This document shows positions 1-8,302 of a stretch of 64,000 nucleotides of DNA, piece by piece. Source of the DNA: Candidatus Sulfotelmatobacter sp. (lineage in GTDB: Bacteria > Acidobacteriota > Terriglobia > Terriglobales > Acidobacteriaceae). How positions within the stretch are numbered: position 1 is the first letter of the stretch; every line of letters begins with the position of its first letter. Made by a program: the position numbers and the translations under genes. The notes beneath the pieces are model-generated. The model saw only the letters and a list, made by a program, of their open reading frames with translations, had not been told where the DNA came from and made no database searches. The stretch lies in the NCBI GenBank assembly GCA_036500765.1, contig DASYBM010000011.1:62001-126000 (forward strand), in the 5' to 3' direction.

Positions 1-237
1 GAGATCGATGCCGACCCGCAGATAGGAGCGCTGGTCGGGATCGGCGAGATTCAGGACGAACGTCTCCAAATGAAGCGTCGACCGAATTCGCGACGCTTCG
101 CCGGTTGCCGCGTCGCTTCCACGGTTACCCCAAAACCAGATGACGACTCCGGCCACGATCACGATGGGGATAACCGCGACCACCCAGCGGCTTCCGCCCG
201 AGCGTGAATTCTTAGATTTCTTTTCTCCCTCCGGCAT
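1..237 (-). CDS. fliL: Flagellar basal body protein FliL (partial, C-terminus off the left edge)
   Basis: FliL is the single-pass inner-membrane protein that sits at the flagellar basal body around the stator ring. Only the first 79 residues are in the window. They show a charged, lysine-rich start (MPEGEKKSKNSRS), one membrane segment at about residues 18-36, and then the FliL-type strand NLADPDQRSYLRVGIDL. It is the last visible gene of the leftward flagellar operon and follows flgE, the usual order. No clear ribosome-binding site precedes the ATG at 237, so the family is surer than the exact start. Confidence 0.82.
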   Translation of the reverse strand, partial: MPEGEKKSKNSRSGGSRWVVAVIPIVIVAGVVIWFWGNRGSDAATGEASRIRSTLHLETFVLNLADPDQRSYLRVGIDL

Positions 238-573
238 GAACTTTGGAAAAGCAATCGAGAGTCCGTAAGGGAGCACGAAAGGGAGCGCTTGTGAATTTTC
301 GTTCGCAGGCGGCCTAACGTCGTGGAATCAACATCTGCGCGAACTCAGCGACGGTGTCGATGGCAACAGGGCCTAACGTCGGCTCAGGCATGAGCGCCAA
401 TCCTCTCGATTCTCATGTGTCGGCGATAAGAAATGGCCGCGGGCCCCGCGAGTGACGGAATTCCGGAAACCGCGGCTGAGGACTTCTTCATCTTTGTTGT
501 TTAATTTTTATTTAATTTTCCAGTCTTTAGTTTTTAGTCTTCATCTTTCAGTCTTCGGGGTACAGGCGGCGAC
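238..573. other. Intergenic stretch between flgE and fliL
   Basis: No convincing gene is seen on either strand in these 336 bases. The 12-mer GGCCTAACGTCG occurs exactly twice, at 311-322 and 370-381, 59 bases apart. The right third is an AT-rich degenerate repeat, listed separately. It is unclear whether fliL has its own promoter here. Confidence 0.5.
494..558. repeat. AT-rich degenerate tandem repeat
   Basis: Imperfect reiterations of a TTTAGTCTT-like word sit downstream of the flgE stop. The tract is far more AT-rich than its surroundings. It resembles, in style though not in sequence, the 15-bp degenerate tracts elsewhere in the first 20 kb. Confidence 0.5.
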
Positions 574-1812
574 TTATTGTTTCAGCGCAATCGTATCCTG
601 AGTGATCTGATCGAAGGTGGTCACGGCTTTGGCATCCGCTTCAAAGCCGCGCTGCGCGACGATCAGGTTGGCGAACTCGGTGGCAATATCGACATTCGAC
701 AACTCGAGAGCGCCGCCCGAAATGGTTCCCAAGCCGCCGGTGCCGGGCACACCGTTCACCGCCGCTCCGGAGGCCAGCGTGGGACTGTAATCGGTGCTGC
801 CGTCAAGTTGTAGGCCGTCGGGATTGGCGAAGTTTGCCAGTGCCAGTTCGCCCAGAGCCTCCGTCTTGCCATTGCTGAATGAACCGCTGATGGTGCCATC
901 GGGGCCAATGCTGAAACTTACCAGCGAACCGCTGCTGGCCCCGTCCTGACTGATCGCGGAGGTGCTGCTGGGAGCGGCGACCTGAGTTAACAGGGGAGTT
1001 CCGCCGTTGTATAAGTCCCAGGTAAAGTTGAGATTCGCCGCGCCATCCGCCAAGCCGGTAGCGGTAATTCCCGTTACATTGGCGGCGGGCAGGGTCAAGT
1101 TGCCATTGCTGTCGAAGGTCAGGTTCCCGGAGCTGAGCACGACCGGGTTCCCGGTTTGCCCTACGTCCGCTGCAGGAATGCTGATGTTATAGCTCCAAGT
1201 TCCCGGTCCTGTGTTGGTGTAGGTAAAGGTAAGAGTATGGCTGGCTCCGAGAGAGTCATATACGTTGACCGGCGTCGAGAAGGTATCGCCCACATTGGCG
1301 GCGCCGTTCAAGTTGGTCGTCAACTGAACGTTGGCCGTGGCAGCCGGCGGACTGATGGTGCCGGTGCCCAACTGGAGGGGGCCGATCCCGGCACCGGTAT
1401 TGACGACTCCATTCACGGCGGGATAACCCAATACCTGCTGTCCGCTCGAAGTCACCAGGTTGTTGCTGGCGTCGAGCGAGAAATCGCCGGCGCGGGTGTA
1501 GCTGAGAGCGCCGCTGCTGTTCTGGACCACGAAAAAGCCCGAGCCTTGAATGGCTACATCGGTCGGCACGCCGGTGCTTTCGACGCTGCCTTGGGTGAAC
1601 AACCCAGGCATCGCCGCTACCTGGGTGCCAGCCCCCACCTGGATGGGATCTCCCGATCCGGTCGTGCCCAGGTTTTGATAAAACAAGTCGCTGAACTGTA
1701 CGGTCGTGTCTTTGTAGCCGGTCGTGTTCTGGTTGGAAAGGTTATTGGCAATGGCCGACAGGGCGGTGGATTCCGCCGTCAGGCCGGAGAGGGGAATGGA
1801 AAAATTTGGCAT
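574..1812 (-). CDS. flgE: Flagellar hook protein FlgE
   Basis: FlgE polymerises into the flagellar hook outside the cell. The 412-residue protein has the typical N-terminal rod/hook motif (LSGLTAESTALSAIANNLSN) followed by TTGYKDTTVQFSDLFYQ, a middle domain with FDSNGNLT and FSIGPDGTI segments, and the C-terminal helix ELSNVDIATEFANLIVAQRG that packs into the hook core. Both ends are intact and the length is normal for a short FlgE. The start ATG at 1812 follows flgD directly (TAAATG) and has an AGGAG site about 8 bases upstream, so the two are probably translationally coupled. Confidence 0.95.
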   Translation of the reverse strand: MPNFSIPLSGLTAESTALSAIANNLSNQNTTGYKDTTVQFSDLFYQNLGTTGSGDPIQVGAGTQVAAMPGLFTQGSVESTGVPTDVAIQGSGFFVVQNSSGALSYTRAGDFSLDASNNLVTSSGQQVLGYPAVNGVVNTGAGIGPLQLGTGTISPPAATANVQLTTNLNGAANVGDTFSTPVNVYDSLGASHTLTFTYTNTGPGTWSYNISIPAADVGQTGNPVVLSSGNLTFDSNGNLTLPAANVTGITATGLADGAANLNFTWDLYNGGTPLLTQVAAPSSTSAISQDGASSGSLVSFSIGPDGTISGSFSNGKTEALGELALANFANPDGLQLDGSTDYSPTLASGAAVNGVPGTGGLGTISGGALELSNVDIATEFANLIVAQRGFEADAKAVTTFDQITQDTIALKQ

Positions 1813-2250
1813 TTAGAACACTCCTTGAATCTGGCGATTTAGAAATGAAGCCGGGGATGTCATGTTCTGTAGCGCAGCCTGAGCCGCCGCTGCGGCCGAC
1901 GAAACCGCGGCCGGGACCGCTGCGGAAGTGGGAGTCGCCGGTGGCGCCGTGCTCCCGGTTGGGGGAGTCGTTGTTCCTGATGTACCCGAGCCAAGATACT
2001 GTTGCATCATTTGATCGATTTGCGTGACTTCGCTGAGTTCGCTGAACTGGGCAAGTTGGCCGACGAACTGGCTTGGGTCCATCGGACTGGTGGGGTCCTG
2101 ATTCTGCAATTGCGCCACCAGCAATTGGAGAAACATCGTGTCCAGTCCCTGCGAGGTAGGGAGTCCGGAATTGGCGCCGGTGCCAGGCGTGGTGGGCGCA
2201 GTTGGCGTCGTGGCGGCGGGTCGGGGAAACATCGAAGTTGGCGTAATCAC
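1813..2250 (-). CDS. flgD: Flagellar hook capping protein FlgD, short form
   Basis: FlgD forms the cap under which FlgE subunits assemble. The protein has the conserved N-terminal segment LDTMFLQLLVAQLQNQDPTS followed by PMDPSQFVGQLAQFSELSEV. After about residue 95 there is only a Pro/Thr/Ala-rich tail, so at 145 residues it lacks the C-terminal Ig/FnIII-like domains of the usual roughly 220-residue protein. The start is GTG at 2250 with AAGGAGAA just upstream. It lies between fliK and flgE, as in many flagellar operons. The short form could be functional, since the N-terminal part carries the hook-targeting function. Confidence 0.9.
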   Translation of the reverse strand: MITPTSMFPRPAATTPTAPTTPGTGANSGLPTSQGLDTMFLQLLVAQLQNQDPTSPMDPSQFVGQLAQFSELSEVTQIDQMMQQYLGSGTSGTTTPPTGSTAPPATPTSAAVPAAVSSAAAAAQAALQNMTSPASFLNRQIQGVF

Positions 2251-2265
2251 AATTTTCTCCTTCGC

Positions 2266-4671
2266 TTAGGCAAGAATGCTGAGACTGCCGGTCACAGACA
2301 TTTCTGACATTTGGCTCGGTTCGATTTCGCGCGCGTCTTCTATGGGAAGCCCATACGAAGGATTCCCAGGCGCGGCGGGCCGAGCGAACGATCGCGGCTG
2401 CGAGTCTCCGCCGGATGACATCTGATTTGAGAATGCGAATCCCTGATGAAAATTCACCGGATTGAGCCGCAGACTTTGTTGTTGCAGAGTGCTAGTAATG
2501 CCGGGAAGTTCGGCGGCCAGTAAAGAACGCAGATCGCCTTTTTCGCTGCCGATCAGGACTCCGACCTCGTTGGCATGAACCACGGTGCGGACCTCCACAT
2601 TTCCGAAGGCCGCGGTGTTGAGCCCAATCCGCATTTCCGACTGCTCAGCTTTATTGACCATCTGCGCCATCTGAACCGGGCCGGACCCGGCATAGGGGGG
2701 CAGGTCTGCCGCAGTTGTTGCATTCGAGGGCAAGTCCGAAGCCGCCGGACTGCTGCTGTCCGGTTTGTGGGTCGTACCAGAACTTGCGGGGGACTGGCCG
2801 GGTGGATTCGCCATCGCAGGTCCGGCGAGAGCGATCGCCGCCGGCTGAGGCGACGCTGGGGCCACTTCGCCGTTCAGAATTGAGACTGCGGTATTTGCTT
2901 TTTGGGCAGATGCGTCTAGCGTGTCGCTGGCGGATGTTCCCGGCTGGGAGGCGGCGGTGGTTCTTGTGGGTGCTGCCTGCGCCGCCAGGGCCGATGAGAC
3001 AGCTCGGTTCAGACCGCTCGGCGCGGTGTCGTTCATTTCTGGGTAAGTGCTGTTCCGAGTTCCGGGATTCGCGCTCTCGAGTGGGGATCCGGGGGCTGCA
3101 AAGCTCGACATGGGGTTCGCTGCTTCAGGAGTAAAGAGTGTTTCGCGATATGGCGGCACATTCTGGAACGGTTGAAAGCCAAAATGAGAGAACGGATTGT
3201 TCCCAGTAAATCCGGCCAGGCTCGGCAGATTCTCTTTAATCACGGGAGTTTGCTTCGGGTCGGATGGTCCGGGAGAGGCCAGTTGAACTGATAATTGTTT
3301 CGTATGCGTTTGCGGCAGCGTCGAAGGAAGCAAAGCGGCGGGGATGGCGAGGAGAATGTGGGGATCGAGGTTTTCGAGAACTAAATTCGCCGAGGATTCC
3401 GCCTCTGGTACGTCGGAGATGGCCGGTGCCGCGGCGTCGGGGTTGCTGGATGCCGGAAGACTACCCGCCGCAGAGGCGCCCGGACCTTCCGTTTCGGCGG
3501 AAACAGATAGGCGCGCAACCAGTTCGTCGGGAAGGAGATTGGCGGCAGAAGGAATGGAAGAAAAAAGCTGGACAGAAAAAAGATCGGAGGGCAGAAGACC
3601 GCCCGAAGAAAGATCGCGAGAAAAAGAATCGGCAGAAAAAAGACCGGCGGAAAAAACATCCCTGCCGACAGGATCGCCCGAAGTTGAGGCGACTGAAACC
3701 GGAGGCGCTAAAACCGGAGGCGCTAAAACAAGATTGTTCGCAACGAGATTGCTTGAAGCAGGACTGCCCGGAACCAGATTATTTGAAATCAGGTTACCGG
3801 AAAAAGGATTGCTCAAACCAGGATCCGATGGCGCACAGGGCTCCGATGGATTCGGTACTGGAGCGGCCGGAGCGAATGTCGGAAAAGTTGTCCCTGGTTC
3901 TGAAAGGGGCGCAATGGCCGGAGAAATCGCGGATGTCTTAGTGGGGGCAAGCTCAGGCGTGGTGGGCATGACATTTTCAAGTGCGGGCGATCCCAGGATT
4001 GCTGGCGATCCTGGCAAGTCGCTGGTAAGCACCTCGTCGGGAAATTTCGTCGCCGCGCTCGACGGATACGGGTTGGCAGACGCAGGCAATGCGCTATTCG
4101 GAGACGCTGGAATCGAAGCTGGCTTTGCTGCCGGTCCGGTTGCCGAAAAGACCGCAGGCGAACTTGGGAAGGTTCCTTCCAAGCTCTGGTCGGATGGGTT
4201 GATAGCGAGGCCATCTCCGTCGACGTTGCCCCGCATAGGCGAGGAGAGTTGTTGAGCCGGCGCCTGCGATAAATCCAGCGTTGGAGTTATTGCAATGGGC
4301 GTAAGTGCCGGGACTGGCACAACGGAGCCGGAGCTGACCGGCGATGAAACCAGCGGAGGATTCTCTTCCGGAACCCTGGCGCCGCGTGAGTTCGCCGAAG
4401 CTGGCTTGACGCCTCGATTCGGCAGACCGGTAATACTGGGGATGGAGGAATTGGTCCTGGCAGGCTCTGCGGCCGGGGCAGGTTGTCGCGCCGAGAGCTG
4501 GGCAGCGTATATGACGGCAAATGTCTGCGAGCTTTGAGTTGGACCGGGCGCGCCCGGCAGGCCGGAAGCCCAGGCCGGTACGGCGCTGTTGGCGGCGACG
4601 GGTTGGATGGCGATGGTCACGAGGCGAATTGGAGTTGGTGTGTGAACTCCGTCGAGAAGGATGCATCTCAC
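2266..4671 (-). CDS. fliK: Flagellar hook-length control protein FliK
   Basis: FliK measures hook length and switches export specificity. This 801-residue protein has a very long Pro/Ser/Ala-rich ruler region (about residues 20-660) and a C-terminal Flg_hook domain beginning near EMRIGLNTAAFGNVEVRTVV and continuing through SLLAAELPGITSTL. Residues near 280-375 are short 5-residue repeats (SNLVANNLVL, FSAGLFSADSFSRDL, LLPSDLFSVQLF), encoded by degenerate 15-bp DNA repeats. The protein is roughly twice the length of enterobacterial FliK. The GTG start at 4671 has no strong ribosome site; a GTG at 4617 is an alternative. It sits between fliJ and flgD, which supports the call. Confidence 0.85.
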   Translation of the reverse strand: MRCILLDGVHTPTPIRLVTIAIQPVAANSAVPAWASGLPGAPGPTQSSQTFAVIYAAQLSARQPAPAAEPARTNSSIPSITGLPNRGVKPASANSRGARVPEENPPLVSSPVSSGSVVPVPALTPIAITPTLDLSQAPAQQLSSPMRGNVDGDGLAINPSDQSLEGTFPSSPAVFSATGPAAKPASIPASPNSALPASANPYPSSAATKFPDEVLTSDLPGSPAILGSPALENVMPTTPELAPTKTSAISPAIAPLSEPGTTFPTFAPAAPVPNPSEPCAPSDPGLSNPFSGNLISNNLVPGSPASSNLVANNLVLAPPVLAPPVSVASTSGDPVGRDVFSAGLFSADSFSRDLSSGGLLPSDLFSVQLFSSIPSAANLLPDELVARLSVSAETEGPGASAAGSLPASSNPDAAAPAISDVPEAESSANLVLENLDPHILLAIPAALLPSTLPQTHTKQLSVQLASPGPSDPKQTPVIKENLPSLAGFTGNNPFSHFGFQPFQNVPPYRETLFTPEAANPMSSFAAPGSPLESANPGTRNSTYPEMNDTAPSGLNRAVSSALAAQAAPTRTTAASQPGTSASDTLDASAQKANTAVSILNGEVAPASPQPAAIALAGPAMANPPGQSPASSGTTHKPDSSSPAASDLPSNATTAADLPPYAGSGPVQMAQMVNKAEQSEMRIGLNTAAFGNVEVRTVVHANEVGVLIGSEKGDLRSLLAAELPGITSTLQQQSLRLNPVNFHQGFAFSNQMSSGGDSQPRSFARPAAPGNPSYGLPIEDAREIEPSQMSEMSVTGSLSILA
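3553..3835. repeat. Degenerate 15-bp tandem repeats inside fliK
   Basis: Two adjoining families are seen on the plus strand: units like GAAAAAAGATCGGCA (about 3553-3665) and units like GATTGCTTGAAACCA (about 3690-3835). The period is 15 bp, so the fliK frame is kept and five-residue repeats result. Confidence 0.75.
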
Positions 4672-4814
4672 GCACCAACCTGAGAAAGCGTCGAGCGATG
4701 GCCGACGAAACGAGGAGCGGCAATGGAATCAAGTGATTCGGGATTGTGCCGATGGAGGCTGGGGACGAGTCCAGGCTTGCGCTCTGGGCAAGGGCTGCCC
4801 AGGCCCGGCAGATT

Positions 4815-5276
4815 CTAGCCACGGCGCAAGGCGGCTTGCCGCAAAAGAACTTGCCGGGAAAGAAAAAGCTCGTCGAGTTGCCGCTGTTCTCGCCGCGCCG
4901 CGTTGCGCTCGTATTCGCGCAACTGCCGATTGCGGAGACTTTCGATAGTTTCGCGCTCGCGCCGCGCTTGCTGGAAAATCTTCTGCTGCTGGTCTCTCAG
5001 ATTTTGCCAGCGTAGGAGTTCGCGCTCGGCCTCCTGACGCTGCTGGAGAAGGGTTGCCACCCCGACAAGGGCAAAGCGCATTTCGGCCGAGGTGGTGCCG
5101 GCGCCCAGTTCCTGCGATTCGCGAATATGAATTTGCCGGATCCGCGAGTCGATCAGATCGACCAGGTGCCGTACTTTCGCGACTTGCTGATTGGCCGCGC
5201 GCAGACGCAACTCCTGCTGATGCTCGATGCTCTGCCGGAAGTGAAATACCGCCTGCAGTGAAAAATGAAAGGGCAT
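4815..5276 (-). CDS. fliJ: Flagellar export chaperone FliJ
   Basis: FliJ is the small coiled-coil stalk that contacts the FliI ATPase and FlhA in the flagellar export apparatus. The 153-residue protein starts MPFHFSLQAVFHFRQSIEHQ, a typical FliJ N-terminus, and is almost entirely a charged coiled coil rich in Gln, Arg and Glu. Length matches the family (about 145-150). It lies directly downstream of fliI, the standard order. A 143-base gap separates it from the fliK start, with no gene seen in it. Sequence identity in this family is always low, so order and coiled-coil character carry much of the call. Confidence 0.88.
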   Translation of the reverse strand: MPFHFSLQAVFHFRQSIEHQQELRLRAANQQVAKVRHLVDLIDSRIRQIHIRESQELGAGTTSAEMRFALVGVATLLQQRQEAERELLRWQNLRDQQQKIFQQARRERETIESLRNRQLREYERNAARREQRQLDELFLSRQVLLRQAALRRG

Positions 5277-5280
5277 GATC

Positions 5281-5325
5281 GTAACTCGTAAGCTCTCAAC
5301 TCGTAAAATCCTAAACTTCGTAGAG
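5281..5325. repeat. Three-unit 15-bp degenerate repeat in the fliI-fliJ spacer
   Basis: Three units of about 15 bases resembling TCAACTCGTAAAATC fill most of the spacer between the fliI stop and the fliJ start. Confidence 0.5.
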
Positions 5326-5335
5326 TTCCCCGCTC

Positions 5336-6649
5336 TTAGCTGGGTAGAGCCAGCAGCCTGGCTACGCTGTCGGGCAGAGAGACGGTTTCTCCCGGCTTCT
5401 GCATGAGGAAGCGATGCAGTTCGGGAATCAGCGTCAATGCTTTGTCCAGCGTGGGATCTGTCCCTTTCTGATAGGCGCCAATGCGAATCAAATCTTCGGA
5501 GGCGGTGTACGCGGCCAGCAGCCGGCGCAACTCATGCGCCTTCTGGAGATGAGCTGGTGAGCAGACCGCCGACATCAAGCGGCTCACGCTGTCGAGCACC
5601 GCTATCGGCGGGTAGTGGCTGCGCACCGCGAGCTTGCGGTCGAGCATAACGTGACCATCGAGCAGGGCGCGCGCTCCATCGACGAGCGGATCCTGCTCAT
5701 CGTCGCCTTCCATCAGAACGGTGTAGAAGGCGGTGATGCTTCCTGCGCCGAACTTTCCGGCACGCTCGATGAGCCGGGCCAGCATGGCAAAGCAGGAGGG
5801 AGTGTAGCCTTTAGCGGTGGGGGGCTCGCCGGCGGCTAATCCAATTTCGCGCTGAGCCATGGCCAGGCGGGTCAGGGAGTCGACGACGAGCAGGACGTTT
5901 TTGCTTTGCGCACAAAAATGTTCGGCGACGGCGGTCGCGGCCAGCGCGGCGCGGATGCGCAGTAAAGGAGATTGGTCCGAAGTCGAGACGATAACCACGG
6001 CGCGCTTGCGTCCTTCTTCTCCCAAAGAATTTTCGAGGAAGTCGCGCACTTCGCGTCCGCGCTCGCCGACCAGCCCGAGGACGGTGAGATCGGCACCGGT
6101 GTTGCGGGCCATCATGCCGATCAGCGTGCTTTTGCCTACGCCGCTGCCGCCGAAGATGCCGACGCGTTGGCCGCGGCCGCAGGTCAGGAACGCGTCGACG
6201 GCGCGGATGCCGCAGCTGATGGGTTCGCGAATCGAATGCCGCTCGAGCGGCAATGGCGCCGCGCCGTCCAGCGCGCGATACTCCCGGGCGCGATAAGGCC
6301 CGAGAGAATCGAGCGGCTGGCCGCGGCCGTCCAGCACGCGGCCCAGCATTTCTTCGCCCACACGTAGCGTGGCAGGTTCGCCCCAAGTGACGACCCGGTC
6401 GCCACGGCGTACGCCGCGCGGCAGGTCGAGCGGCATCGAGAGTACGGTCGATCCGCGGAAGCCGACAATTTCGCCGGGAAGCACGCGCCCGTTCGCGGAG
6501 TGGATGTGACAAATTTCCCCGACCGAACCGAATGGACCCTCCGACTCGACTAACGGCCCAATGACTTGCGTGACCCGCCCCTGCCAGCGCAGCGCGGAAC
6601 AAGCATCGAGCCGGGCTTGGAAGGGAGCGAGGGACATGTCAGTAGTCAT
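5336..6649 (-). CDS. fliI: Flagellum-specific ATPase FliI
   Basis: FliI is the hexameric F1-like ATPase of the flagellar type III export machine at the cytoplasmic face. The 437-residue protein shows the N-terminal beta domain, the Walker A motif GGSGVGKSTLIG, the Walker B strand NVLLVVDSLTRLAMAQREIG and the FliI/type III signature PPTAKGYTPSCFAMLARLIE. The open frame extends further upstream, but the ATG at 6649 forms an ATGA overlap with the fliH stop and gives the normal N-terminus, so it is chosen. It lies between fliH and fliJ as usual. Confidence 0.97.
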   Translation of the reverse strand: MTTDMSLAPFQARLDACSALRWQGRVTQVIGPLVESEGPFGSVGEICHIHSANGRVLPGEIVGFRGSTVLSMPLDLPRGVRRGDRVVTWGEPATLRVGEEMLGRVLDGRGQPLDSLGPYRAREYRALDGAAPLPLERHSIREPISCGIRAVDAFLTCGRGQRVGIFGGSGVGKSTLIGMMARNTGADLTVLGLVGERGREVRDFLENSLGEEGRKRAVVIVSTSDQSPLLRIRAALAATAVAEHFCAQSKNVLLVVDSLTRLAMAQREIGLAAGEPPTAKGYTPSCFAMLARLIERAGKFGAGSITAFYTVLMEGDDEQDPLVDGARALLDGHVMLDRKLAVRSHYPPIAVLDSVSRLMSAVCSPAHLQKAHELRRLLAAYTASEDLIRIGAYQKGTDPTLDKALTLIPELHRFLMQKPGETVSLPDSVARLLALPS

Positions 6650-7284
6650 GAACAGGCTCCGGGACGGGCCGCCAGTAAGTCCATCAGTCCCTGTTCGATT
6701 TCTTTGAGCTGCACTTCGATGCCGACTACCGCGGTACCCATTGAAGTCTCTAGCACGCAGCTGTCGGGCGCTTGCGCCGGATCCTCGACGATCTGCGGCA
6801 GATCGGCCGGATCGAGGTGGGTCGAGAGATAGCGCCGCCACTCCGCCGAGTCCTGCGGATGGATGCGCAATGTGACCCCGGTTGCTCCATCGATTTTTTC
6901 GAGCGCCACGCGCACGATTCCGGCCAGCAGCAAGGGATCGAGCTGAGCTTCGCGATGCAGAATCTTGCCCGCAATGCTCAGCGCCAGTTGCACCACCTCA
7001 GCTTCGATCTTCTGAAAGTAGGCGCCGCGGTCGCGGGTAAACTGCGCCAGAGCGGCCGCGAGGCTGGCCCGTTCGCGTCCCAGGCGTTCTTCAAATATTT
7101 TGCCGGCTTCGGCCTGCTCCTCTTGCCGCGCGCGGGCGCGAATTTCGGCTTCGCGGGCGGCGAGGTCGGCGCCGTCCGGAGCCGTGCCGGCGGAAGTCGC
7201 TCCGAGGGGAATCGAGTCATAAGGAAACGCTTCCAGTTCGGGCATGGTTGGCGCGAGCAGCGCCGGGCTAGGCGACGAACTCAT
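6646..7284 (-). CDS. fliH: Flagellar assembly protein FliH
   Basis: FliH binds and regulates the FliI ATPase and docks it to the C ring. The 212-residue protein has an acidic N-terminus, a charged coiled-coil centre (AAREAEIRARARQEEQAEAG) and the FliH/HrpE C-terminal domain with FQKIEAEVVQLALSIAGKIL and the later VTLRIHPQDSAEW strand. The ATG at 7284 overlaps the end of fliG by 17 bases; a later Met (MPELEAFPY) is also possible. It is coupled to fliI by an ATGA overlap. Confidence 0.93.
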   Translation of the reverse strand: MSSSPSPALLAPTMPELEAFPYDSIPLGATSAGTAPDGADLAAREAEIRARARQEEQAEAGKIFEERLGRERASLAAALAQFTRDRGAYFQKIEAEVVQLALSIAGKILHREAQLDPLLLAGIVRVALEKIDGATGVTLRIHPQDSAEWRRYLSTHLDPADLPQIVEDPAQAPDSCVLETSMGTAVVGIEVQLKEIEQGLMDLLAARPGACS

Positions 7285-8302
7285 CGTCGGCCTCCGGACT
7301 CAGCGTTAGCTTGCCTTCCGCTTCCAGTTTCCTCGCCACCGCGACGGCTTCCAGCTGGGCCTTTTGAATCTCGCGCGATTTCACCGGGCCGAGAACGTCC
7401 ATATCTTCCTTGAGCATTTCAACGGCGCGGGAAGACATCGATTTAAAAATGTAACTCTTTAATTCTTCGGAAGCGCCGCGCAACGCCGTGGCTAAAGTCT
7501 TCTTGTCGATTTGTCCCAGCAACTCGCGAATGCCGGTTTCAGGCACGGTCAGCAGATCTTCAAAGGTGAACATCAGGTTGCGAATCGAGAGCGCCAGCTT
7601 GGGATCGTCCTTCTCGATGCCTTCGAGAATAGTTTTCGCGACGGCGATGTCGAGCCGGTTCATGACATCGGCGACGCCGCGCAACCCAGCATAAGCGCGC
7701 CGGCTCTGTTCCCCGAGAGCCTCCAGGCGTTTGTTCAAAACGATGGAGACGCGCTGCGCCATCTCCGGCGAAAACTGCCGCAACTGGGCTAGCCGTCGGA
7801 TCGCATCCGAGCGCAACTCTTCGGGCAGACGCATGAGCAACGTGGAAGCCTGTTTGGCTTCGAGATGGCCGAGGATCAGGGCGATGGTCTGCGGATGCTC
7901 GCCTTCGATGAACTGTGCCAGTTGCTGCGGATCGGCTTTACGCAGGGAATCGAGTTGGCCGGCGTTGATCTCCGCCGACAACGATACCTGCTGGATTAAT
8001 TGCTTCGCGCCTTCCTCGCCAAAAGCCTTTACCAGCAGCTTGTTGGCATAGTCTTGTCCACCCTGCGCCAGGTAGTCCCCGGCCATGACGAGGCGTTCAA
8101 ATTCCTCCAGGACTTTCAACGCAGTCTCGGCGTCGACGGCGCGAAGTCCGGCGATGCCCTCGCTGATCTGCTCGACCTCCGCCGGCCGCAGATGGCGATA
8201 GATCTGGCTGGCGGCCTCCTCGCCGAGCATCACCAGCAGAATCGCGGCCTTACGCACGCCCGGCGAGGAGATGGCCGACATCGCACTGGACGGAGCGGTC
8301 AA
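7268..8302 (-). CDS. fliG: Flagellar motor switch protein FliG
   Basis: FliG is the C-ring protein that meets the stator and generates torque. The 344-residue protein has the full N, middle and C domains, with VRKAAILLVMLGEEAASQIY near the start, the EHPQTIALILGHL segment in the middle domain and the charged C-terminal torque helix region (FTFEDLLTVPETGIRELLGQ). The TTG at 8302 overlaps the fliF stop (TTGA); ATG at 8281, giving MSAISSPGVRK, is an equally good start. Length and position after fliF are standard. Confidence 0.96.
   Translation of the reverse strand: MTAPSSAMSAISSPGVRKAAILLVMLGEEAASQIYRHLRPAEVEQISEGIAGLRAVDAETALKVLEEFERLVMAGDYLAQGGQDYANKLLVKAFGEEGAKQLIQQVSLSAEINAGQLDSLRKADPQQLAQFIEGEHPQTIALILGHLEAKQASTLLMRLPEELRSDAIRRLAQLRQFSPEMAQRVSIVLNKRLEALGEQSRRAYAGLRGVADVMNRLDIAVAKTILEGIEKDDPKLALSIRNLMFTFEDLLTVPETGIRELLGQIDKKTLATALRGASEELKSYIFKSMSSRAVEMLKEDMDVLGPVKSREIQKAQLEAVAVARKLEAEGKLTLSPEADDEFVA

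Noticed and set aside
577..4683. Many open frames on the plus strand across the flagellar genes, for example 1156-1842, 3264-3941 and 3344-4255
   Set aside because: They are antisense to well-supported fliK, flgD and flgE, show no domains, and are expected in GC-rich coding DNA.
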